From contig NAVB01000711.1 of assembly GCA_002179805.1 (NCBI GenBank), positions 1-64,000 on the forward strand: a stretch of 64,000 bases of DNA, given 5' to 3'. The position numbers and the translations under genes were made by a program. The notes below the pieces were generated by a model. The model had not been told where the DNA came from and did no database searches. It saw only the letters and a program-made list of their open reading frames with translations. Of this stretch, positions 56,018 through 64,000 are shown piece by piece (within the stretch, counting starts at the first letter, position 1; each line of letters begins with the position of its first letter). The DNA is from Acanthamoeba lenticulata (Eukaryota > Discosea > Longamoebia > Acanthamoebidae).

Positions 56018-58223
56018 CTAGGGCGAGGGCGGCGCGTTCTTCTTCTTCTTCTTGGTGTTGCTGGTCGTCCGTTGTTGCCCCGTTCGGTTGCTTCGCTTGG
56101 CCGTTGACTTGGGCTCGCCATCGCGCAGGCCTGTCGGGGAGGCGTTGGCGCTCAAATGGTCGAGCATGGCGAGCCCGGCCGCCAGATCAGCGTTGACGTC
56201 GCGCACGACGCGGAGACTGTCAGCCAGACCCGCCACGCCGACCGCCAATGCGCCGAGACTCGCCGCGTCAGCCGTCTGCTCGCCGTCGACTTGCAACACC
56301 TCGGGCGGGACGTGCTCGGCCACCGCGCGCCGAAGGCCGCTCAGCTTGGCCAGGTAGCGGTCGAGGGAGCTCAGGTCCTTCATCTCCGCCCGCGTGCGCG
56401 CGTTCTGTTCCTCGAGCTTGCGTATCTTTTCGTTCAGCTGCGTGTTGCGTGGTTTGTTGTTACCGTTGTTGTTTAGCAAGAGGAACACGAACCGAGCCTA
56501 GCTGGACAAGGCTTCAAAGGGGGGACAGGCGGGCGTACAAGGGCGCGGTCGCGCTGGATCTCGAGCAGCGCCGCGCGCTTCTCGTTGATCTTCCGGCGAC
56601 TGATGGTCTCAGCCCGTCGGAGGCCCCGGTAGACCGCCGCCTTGTCCGCCTGCGCTCGCGTGCGTGCGCGAGTCAGGTACAGGACAAAAGCAGAGGAGGA
56701 CGAGGAGGGAGACACGCACGAGGGCGAGGAGGGCGTCGTTGACGGCGTCGCGGAAGCGCTTGCGTTCGTTCTGCCACTCGTCGGCCTCCGCCACGCGCTC
56801 GTCCAGAGCGGCCATGATGGCCCGCCCGATCACCTCCCACTCCTGTCCTTGTTGTTGTTGTTGTAGTGAATTGTTGTAGTTCCCCCATTTGTGAGCCACT
56901 CGCGCTAGGCAGGAGGGAAGGAGATGAGAAGAGAAGAGAGGGGGGGGGACGAGGCGCGACCTTGGTCGAGGCGGAGCCAAAACAAGACCAGCTGATCCAC
57001 TCCACCGGCTCGCCCTCGTCCTCCTCTTCCTTCTCCCACTCCTCCTCCTCCTCCAGCTCCTTTCCCCGCTCCTCCCGCCGCGCTTCATCGGCTCCATCGG
57101 CGCGCCGATGCCCCGAGGGCTTTCTCTCCCTCGTCGCCTCCTCCTCCTTCTCCTTCTCTTGCTTCTTTTGCTTCTTCTTCCTCGCTTGGTTGTTCCTGCT
57201 CGCCCCTTCACTCTCCTCTTCCCTCCCGTTTGCGTGTTCTTCTTCTTCCTCTACTACTACTACTTCGTCTTCTGCTTCTCCACTTGGTGGCCGCGGGCGC
57301 TTCTTCTGGGACGTCCTCTTCCCGCGCCTATCCTTTTCGTCCTCTTCCTCCTCCTCTTCCTCCTCGTCCTCTTCCCCTTCCTCTTCCTCCACGCGCCACC
57401 TGCTCCCCGCGGCCTTGGGCAAGCCCCGCCCCAGGCGCCCTTCTCCTCCTCCTCCTCCTCCTCGTCCTGCTGCTGGTGCTGATGGCGCTGGTGGTAATCG
57501 TGGTGGTGGGGCCTTGTCCGGAGACGCCCGGATCCCGCCCGTCACCTCCACCTCCACCTCGTCTTCCTCTTCTTCTTCCTCTTGTTCTTCTTCTTCTTCT
57601 TCTTCTTCGGCAGCCGTGTCCTCGTATTGGAACTCGGCGGCATCGCTGTCGCTGTCCTGCGCAGCCTCACGCAATCCCCGACGGCCTGTGCTCGTCCTCG
57701 ATGTCGATGTCGTCGTAGTCGCCGTTGATGTTGCCGAGAGTGACGACGATGATAGCATGCTGCGGCTGGCCTCGGCTTCGCCGTCCTCGACGGCGTCTTC
57801 ATACGCAGAGAACAGAGACGCGTCCCGGTCGCGTTCTCCGTGTTCCTCCTCTTCCTCCTCCTCCTCCCCCTCCTCCTTCTCCTTGAGCACGTCGTTGCTG
57901 GCCATGTCCTGCGGGGCCACCAGCTCGGCCTGTGCGTCGTCAGCCTTCCCCTCTTCCTCCTCTTCCTCGGCCTTGTGGCTGCCGCGCCCCGGAGACACGG
58001 GCCCGGCACTCCGCCGCCGCTTGGCCGGGGACGCGCGCCCATGCATGGCGGCATCAGGGTCAGGAACGAGACGCGCGGGCGGCGCGTAGGCCTTGTTATG
58101 TGTGGCGGGCACACCTTCGTTGTCGCTCTCGCTGTCTCCTTCGTTATCCTGGCCGAGGAGGTTGCCGAGCATCATCCTGAAGGGGCGCTGTGTTGCCACA
58201 CGGCGCCTTGGGTGGAGCGTCAT
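56018..58223 (-). CDS. Acidic nuclear-type protein with C-terminal coiled coil, hypothetical
   Basis: Four exons (58223-56961, 56842-56720, 56649-56539, 56437-56018) give 638 residues. The first 420 are disordered, with many Glu runs, Ser/Thr clusters and basic patches (PAKRRRSAG, KKRPRPP). The next 200 are predicted helix and coiled coil: EWEVIGRAIMAALDERVAEA, ADKAAVYRGLRRAE, ISRRKINEKRAALLEIQRD and LNEKIRKLEEQNARTRAEM. The end is basic (NTKKKKKNAPPSP). The organisation recalls inner-kinetochore CENP-U/Ame1-type proteins, but this is only a resemblance of shape. I do not recognise the family. All introns keep frame, which supports the model. Confidence 0.7.
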
Positions 58224-58534
58224 AATTGTGTAGTGACCGTTAAATTTTGATGATTACAGATTGTAGATAGGTTTGCAGCAAGACAGGACCGGCACGTACT
58301 CACTAACTCGCTCACGCAGCCGCTTGCGATTTTCATCGCGCTGCCAACGAGGAACAGCTGGCCCCCCTCCAGTCTCCATCTTGTAGTGGCGCAGAAAACA
58401 GGACCGGAAAAGTATTTTCTACTCGCCCTTCGCGTGGGTGGTACATGAACGCACGCCCCCATGGGGCAACATTTGCAGAAAAAGTGTGTAATAACAACAA
58501 TTGATTTGCAGTAATTTTATTGCCGGAAGAGCAT
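58224..58534. other. Intergenic region upstream of the acidic coiled-coil gene
   Basis: About 310 bases between the eL14 stop and the coiled-coil gene start, both minus strand. It contains GCCCCATGGGGC, a perfect 12-base palindrome near 58457. No gene is seen. Confidence 0.45.
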
Positions 58535-59172
58535 TTACTGCGCCTTGGCCGAAACCCTAGCATCGTGCTCCTTCTTGTTGTACTCGCGGGTAAGCTTCCT
58601 GAGCTCCTGCCTGACCACGCGGGACTTCTCCTTCTTGGCCAGCATGACCTTGAAGCGGTCGAAATCGTTGAGGGCGGCCCTCTTCTTCCTGAGGGCGATC
58701 TTCTTGGCCCAGGAGGTGGCCTCCCACTTGCCCTGGATGTCGGCCTCAGTGTAGGCCTTGACGAGGGTCTTAAGGCGGGGCGACTTGGCGATCTTGACCT
58801 TGAGGTCAGTGAGGGCGAGCCTCTTGAAGGGGATGGACTGCCTCTGAACGCCGTTCAGGCTGGAAGGACCATCGATGAAAGCCTGTATTGCGCCATTAAT
58901 GTGATTATTAGCACTCCTGAAGGTGATTATTGACACCAGCTCCACGGGCATAACATACCCTGTTCTGGTCGAGAACGTCGATGATGACGCAGAGCTTGCC
59001 GGCATCAGGGCCGTAGTTAATGACGGCAACACGGCCGATCTCAACGAAACGCTGGAACACCTGTGAGGAAAAGGAAGTGTGTCAGAAAGGAGGTCCATAT
59101 CTTAGCCTTGCCCACAACCCTCTAGACATCTCGTAAATCCCGACCCCAAGCGCGCCTGCGAGCCCGTACCAT
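58535..59172 (-). CDS. RPL14: Ribosomal protein eL14 (L14e)
   Basis: Three exons (59172-59170, 59060-58959, 58882-58535) give 150 residues. Exon 1 is exactly the start ATG, followed by GTACGG. The protein starts [20 protein letters not shown] with the KOW-like beta-barrel ([14 protein letters not shown]), continues [21 protein letters not shown], then the lysine/arginine-rich helical C-terminus ([40 protein letters not shown]). It is a component of the cytosolic 60S subunit. The exon-1-is-ATG arrangement is common in ribosomal protein genes. Divergent from gamma-COP with 285 bases between the starts. Confidence 0.96.
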
Positions 59173-59456
59173 TGTGTAGAGAGGGATGCCGATGCGGCTT
59201 GCGGCGAGGGGAGAGAAAGGAGAAAGGGAGAAAAGAGTGTAAGGCAGCAGGATTTATCCAGCCGCAGTTTTTGGTTGCTGACGTCAGCACGACGTGGTTG
59301 GCGGCAGCGTGGAGGGGCACGAAGACAACGCCACGAAGGCAGAGAATTTCTGGAGGTAGAGACGATCAAGTGCCTATCCTTGTTCTTCTCCAGCAGATCG
59401 CTTGGAAACGGCGCTGCTTGAGTACTTGACAGTGCGCCAGTGAGATACAAGCCACC

Positions 59457-62400
59457 ATGAATCCGATGGAGAAGAAAAATGATGATGAAGGTCTACTACT
59501 CCCATCTCTCAACTGTTACTACGACATGAGAATGCTCGAAGATTATTGTGTGCTGTTTTTGTCACTTGTGGTGACACGTTCTAATCATAATTATCCCCTT
59601 CGCTGTCACGCAGGCTACGATCCCTTCATGGGGGTGGACAAGGGTTCGGTGCTGCAGGAGAAGAGGATCTTTAACGAAAGCCCCATCAACCCGCGCAAAT
59701 GTTGCCATCTCATTACCAAGATCCTCTACCTTCTCGGGCAGGGTCAAACATTCACTAAAAACGAGGCCACTGATCTTTTCTTCGCCACCACCATGCTCTT
59801 TCAATCTACTGATGTGCGTTACCTCCACTTCATTCGACTCCCTTTAGGTTTTCTTCAACTTTGGGACTTGCCTAATCACTGAGCACTCTTGGCCAACAGG
59901 TGAACTTGCGTCGCATGGTCTACCTTGTGCTCAAGGAGCTGCTGCCTCTGGCTGAAGATGTCATTATTGTCATCAGCTGCCTCACCAAGGACATGAACAG
60001 CAAGACCGACCTCTACCGCGCCAATGCCATCCGAGTGCTCTGCAAGATCAATGACGTGCGTCCCTCTTCCGCTGCGTGTAGCGCCGTTCTGGACTCAGCG
60101 CCACATGGGCTTTGGCATCCTTCAGGTGGGCATGCTGGTTCAGGCCGAGCGCTACCTCAAGCAGGCCATCGTAGACCGTGAGCCCTATGTGGCGAGTGCC
60201 GCTCTCGTCTCTGGCATGCACCTTATGCGGGGTTCTCCTGGTGGCGTAGACATCGTACGAACTTCTCCTCCTTTCTCTCCATCGGAGGCCCAGTCAGCTC
60301 TGTTGCCACTGGACCGCGTTCTCATCCCTTTTCCGCTGGTCCTGTGCAGGTGAGGCGCTGGTTCAGTGAGGTGCAAAACGCTGTTAAGAGCAAGTCGAAC
60401 ATGGTGCAGTATCACGCTCTGGGTCTGCTTCATCAGATTAAGCGCAACGATCGTCTTGCTGTCTCGAAGCTGGTGTCGGAGATGACCCGCAGCCCCGTGC
60501 GTTCGCACTACGCGCACTGCCTCCTCATCCGATACACGTGTCAAGTGCTTGACGATGAGACCGATGACTCGTGCGTCTCCTTTCTCTCTTCTCTCTTTCT
60601 CTCTTATTCTTTGCAACTTATGTATCTCTAACTGACCGGACGGGGTTGTAATCAGGGAGCGTGGTCGCTTGTACGACTACCTGGAGAGCTGCCTGCGACA
60701 CAAGAGCGAGGTGGTGATCTACGAGGCGGCCAGGGGCATCTGCGGCCTGCGAAACGTCTCGTCCAAGGAGCTGACCCCGGCCGTGGCTGTCCTCCAGATG
60801 TTCCTCAGCTCGCCCAAGGCAAGCCTCAGGTTTGCCGCCATACGCACGCTCAACAAGGTGGCCTCGAGCAACCCGATGGCGGTGACTGTGTGCAATCCGG
60901 ACATGGAAAACCTGATTGGGGACGTGAACCGTTCCATCGCCACGCTAGCCATCACTGCGCTGCTCAAGACCGGCGCCGAGACCACCGTCGATCGCCTCAT
61001 GAAGCAGATCACCAACTTCATTAACGACATCTCCGACGAGTTCAAGATTGTGGTGGTTGATGCCATCAAGACCTTGTGCCTCAAGTACAAGCAAAAGCAC
61101 CGCACCCTCATGACCTCTCTCGCCAACATGCTCCGCGACGAGGGCGGCTACCAGTACAAGAAGGCCATCGTCGACGCCATGTTCACCATCATCGCCTCCA
61201 TCCCCGAGGCCAAGGAGCCTGGTCTCGCCCACTTGTGCGAGTTTATCGAGGACTGCGACTTCACGCAGCTCTCGACGCGCGTACTCAACCTGCTCGGGCA
61301 GGAGGGCCCGACCACAGCGTCGCCCTCCAAGTACATTCGCTACATCTACAACCGCCTCACCCTCGAGAGCGCCAACGTGCGTGCCGCCGCTCTGTCGGCG
61401 CTGGCCAAGTTCGCGCTGGCCCTTCCCAACCTGCGCCCGTCGATCACGACCCTCCTCTCGCGCTGCATCCACGACAGCGACGACGAGGTGCGCGATCGGG
61501 CCACCATCTACCTGGGTCTCCTGCAGCGGGACCAGGACCTGGCCCAGCGCCTCATCGTCGATGCCCTGCCGGTCCCTCTTCAGAATCTGGAGCGCTGCCT
61601 CAAGGAGTACGCCGCCAACCCGTCAGCGCAGCCGTTTGACATCGCCACGGTGCCCGTTACGCCGCTCGTGCCCGAGGGTCCCGACCGAAGCAAGCTTCAC
61701 GCGTCAGGCACGTCCGGCGTGGCGGCCGCCTTCCGGACTGACGCCGCGGCCGAACTGTCGGCGGCGAGCAAGGCCACACTACCTGCCATTCCAGAGCTGG
61801 CCGCGCTGGGCCCGGTGTTCAAGTCGTCGGCGCCGCAGCAGCTGACCGAGTCGGAGACCGAATACGTGGTCAACTGCGTCAAGCACATCTTTGCCGGGCA
61901 CGTGGTGTTCCAGTTCAACTGCACCAACACGCTCGACGCCCAAATGCTCGAGCACGTCGTGGTCAAGATGGACGCCTCGGGCGCGCCCGGTTTCCGGGTC
62001 GAGTGGGAGCTCGAGGCCCCGAGCCTCGTCTACGGCGTCCCGGCCGCCGCCTATGTGTGCGCCAGCCACGCCCCGGGCACCTTCCCGACGGGCGCCTTTG
62101 GCAACGTGCTCAAGTTCCAGGTCAAGGACGTCGACCCGGCCACGGGCGAGGCCGACGAGACCGGCTATGAGGACCAGTACCCGCTCGACAACCTCGAGCT
62201 CACCGTCGCCGACTACATGAAGAAGACCTACTCGACCTCCTTCAAGGACGAGTGGGAGGCTCTGGGCGAGGACAACCAGGTCGTCGAGATCCTCTCCCTC
62301 TCCACCATGAAGTCGCTCAAGGACGCCGTCAACGAGATCGTCGACTTCCTCGGCATGCAGCCCTGCGACAAGACTGAGGTCGTCCCGCCCAAGCGCACCA

Positions 62401-62561
62401 AGCACACTCTCCTCCTCTCCGGCATCTTCGTCGACGACAACGCCCCCGCCCTTGTCCGCATCCGTATGAAGATGGACGACTCCTCCGTCGGCGTCGCCAT
62501 GGAGTTTGCCGTTCGCTCCACCAGCCCGCTCGCCTCCCGCCTCCTCTCCTCTGCCTTCTAA
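59457..62561 (+). CDS. COPG: Coatomer subunit gamma (gamma-COP)
   Basis: Large subunit of the COPI vesicle coat acting in Golgi-to-ER and intra-Golgi transport. Six exons (59457-59490, 59614-59813, 59900-60055, 60126-60254, 60350-60570, 60656-62561) give 881 residues, the normal length. The N-terminal adaptin-type HEAT solenoid shows [69 protein letters not shown] and [21 protein letters not shown] Pro/Ala linker (about 560-600) leads to the appendage domain ([18 protein letters not shown] to [11 protein letters not shown]), which binds ArfGAP and dilysine-cargo partners. Exon 6 alone codes for two thirds of the protein. Confidence 0.97.
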
Positions 62562-62770
62562 GTACTCTACTTCTCAACCGATCCAAGAGCTCTCTTTCTT
62601 CCTATGGTCTCAGATGTGTTGGTCGTCCTCTTCTCCTTCTCTATCTCTCCTTTGGTTTGTTGTTTGTTTCCGTTTTCATTTGGTGTTTTCATAAAGAAAA
62701 TCAAAACATAAAAAAAAGAAAAGCGACTTGAAAAAAAATACAAATATAAAAATTTGGATAGCGGGGCAAG

Positions 62771-63954
62771 ATGGAAGGGTCGCGTCGTCTCAAGGAGGCC
62801 CTGTTTGGGCGTGCAGCGAGTGGGACAACGAGTACGACGACCAGCGCCACTTCTACTCACTCATCGGCTGCTGTTGCGTCACCGCCGCCTGCGGTGACTG
62901 CGGGGCGAGTGCGCTACCGATGCGGGGGTTGTGGCTGCTGGACTGGTCTGGCCGGGGCCGCCACAGGGACCGCCCTCCCGGAGGGGGTGGCCTACTGGTG
63001 CAGCGACTGCGGCGCCCTGCGGTGCGGCGCGCGCTGCGTGACGTCCGAGATCGAGGCCCAGTACTGCGGGCAGTGCCTGGACAACGTCACCTCCTACGAC
63101 GCTTCGCTCTTCCGCCACCGCTGCAAGAAGTGCTTCCGCTGCCCGGCCTGCCAGGCGCCGCTCTCCTTCGCCCAGCAGCTCGCTCGCGCTGCGCCCGCCG
63201 ACCACCCGCCCGCCACTCCTGCGGCAGCGCAGCCCCAGCGGGTGGTTTACCTCCACTGCGCCTTCTGCCGCTGGAACTCGCTCTCCCTCGACGCCTCCAT
63301 CCAGGCCGACTCTCCGACCGCTCTCGTCAGTGCGTCCCTCCTTCTCCTCCTCCTCCTCCCGGTCGCCTTCACCTTCACCTTCTTCCTTCCTTCCTTCCTT
63401 CCTTTCGCTCATCGTGATGATGGTGGTGGTGGTGATGGCGATGATGGCATCCAGCGGCGCTGATCAAGCGCGAGCGCGCGGACCCGACCCAAAAGCGCGT
63501 GACGGAGCAGGTGGAGGCCTTCTCCCGCGAACACCGGGAGGCGCGCCTCCGCGCGCGTGCCTCCAAGCGCTCGGCCCTCCACGCGGTCCTCCACACGCCG
63601 CCCCCGCAGCCCCTCGTCCCCGCGCTCACGCCCTTCTCCTCGTTTGCCCTCGTACTTTCCTCCTCCTCCTCCTCCTCCTCCTCATTGTTGTTGTTGTTGT
63701 CAATAGTGATGGTGATGCTGGTGATCGACTCACGCGCGCGCACGCACACGTGCTTGGGCAGGACCTGGAGGGCGCCATGAAGCTCGAGGCCGGGGGCCCC
63801 AACCCGGCGGGCGGGGCGACGGTGGAGCAGGTGGAGCAGGCGCGTGCGGCCTTCGAGGCCAAGCTTTCGCTGGCCGCCATGCGGCGCGACTTGCCTCCCG
63901 AACGGCGCGCTCCCGACGACCCGCTCCCGTCGTATCCACTCCACGTGGCGCACA
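62771..63954 (+). CDS. DCTN4: Dynactin subunit 4 (p62), 5' part only
   Basis: Three exons lie in the window (62771-63329, 63455-63651, 63762-63954) and the gene runs off the right edge after a GTACGG donor. About 316 residues are visible. The Cys-rich region matches p62: YRCGGCGCWT, WCSDCGALRCGARC, QYCGQCLDNVTS, HRCKKCFRCPACQAPLS and LHCAFCRWNSLSLD, that is several zinc-binding CxxC pairs in the family order. p62 is part of the dynactin pointed-end complex on dynein. Exon 2 has a basic helical segment (VTEQVEAFSREHREARLRAR). The sequence quality falls at the edge in a run of Gs. Confidence 0.9.
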
Positions 63955-64000
63955 GTACGGCCGCTCTTCTTCTCCGTCGCCCGAGCTTTTTGGGGGGGGG

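Noticed and set aside
56866..58089. Plus-strand Ser-rich open frame of 407 codons
   Set aside because: Antisense shadow of the acidic coiled-coil gene; composition follows from Glu-codon repeats.
1..64000. Mobile elements, viral insertions, CRISPR arrays, tRNA and rRNA genes
   Set aside because: I looked for transposase, integrase, reverse transcriptase and capsid-like proteins, terminal repeats, regular spaced repeats and tRNA-like cloverleafs and saw none I can support. Small tRNAs could be missed without a covariance-model search.
63985..64000. Run of Gs at the right edge
   Set aside because: Probably intronic sequence or a low-quality end; not evidence of a telomere, since no repeat unit is seen.

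Overview
The window reads as nuclear DNA of a free-living amoeba, almost certainly Acanthamoeba (close to A. castellanii). Reasons: high-GC exons with strong third-position GC, short AT-rich introns with an unusual preference for GTACG splice donors, very small intergenic gaps, and a three-domain CBM49 protein of the type described as a 'Luke' cyst-wall lectin in Acanthamoeba. I find no operons, CRISPR arrays, rRNA or tRNA genes, and no convincing transposon. Gene models below were built by hand: splice sites were chosen so that every intron junction keeps frame, and most proteins then read through to a family-typical end.

Layout, left to right. 0-6 kb: the last exon of a protein kinase (+), mitochondrial prolyl-tRNA synthetase (-), a Sel1-repeat protein (-), and gamma-glutamyl hydrolase copy A (+). 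6-12.4 kb: a CBM49 cyst lectin (+), an orphan ORF fragment, the NOB1 endonuclease (+), and copy A of an unrecognised single-pass membrane protein family, here called family X (-). 12.6-20 kb: a PHD finger-WD40 fusion (-), a Pro/Tyr-rich protein (+), and a PKA-like kinase with a long N-terminal extension (-). 20-28.3 kb: the LAS1 pre-rRNA endonuclease (-), RSM22/METTL17 (+), family X copy B (+), and a GATA factor (-). 28.5-36 kb: an ER Hsp70 of the GRP170 type ending in KDEL (-), the gamete fusogen HAP2/GCS1 (+), and a CDKN3-like phosphatase (+). 36-45.8 kb: an actin-bundling-like protein (-), gamma-glutamyl hydrolase copy B (-), a small membrane protein (+), MRPL46 (+), an acidic nuclear-type protein (-), a TPR protein (-), and a GST (+). 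45.9-64 kb: a TAF1C/Rrn6-like Pol I factor (-), a gelsolin-domain protein with a very long Glu-rich tail (+), an acidic coiled-coil protein (-), ribosomal protein eL14 (-), gamma-COP (+), and the 5' part of dynactin p62 (+).

Themes. Ribosome production is well represented (NOB1, LAS1, eL14, a probable Pol I factor), as is mitochondrial translation (ProRS, RSM22, MRPL46). I treat this as possible chance clustering. The most unusual structural point is that two unrelated gene families each occur twice, in a mirror-image order: GGH-A(+), X-A(-), X-B(+), GGH-B(-). Copies within a pair share intron positions but differ by clean intron gain or loss. The most interesting single genes are family X (no recognised function), the PHD-WD40 fusion with a GC-AG intron, the KDEL Hsp70 that appears to lack its beta-sandwich substrate domain, and the gelsolin protein with basic and acidic ends and three tandem tail repeats.
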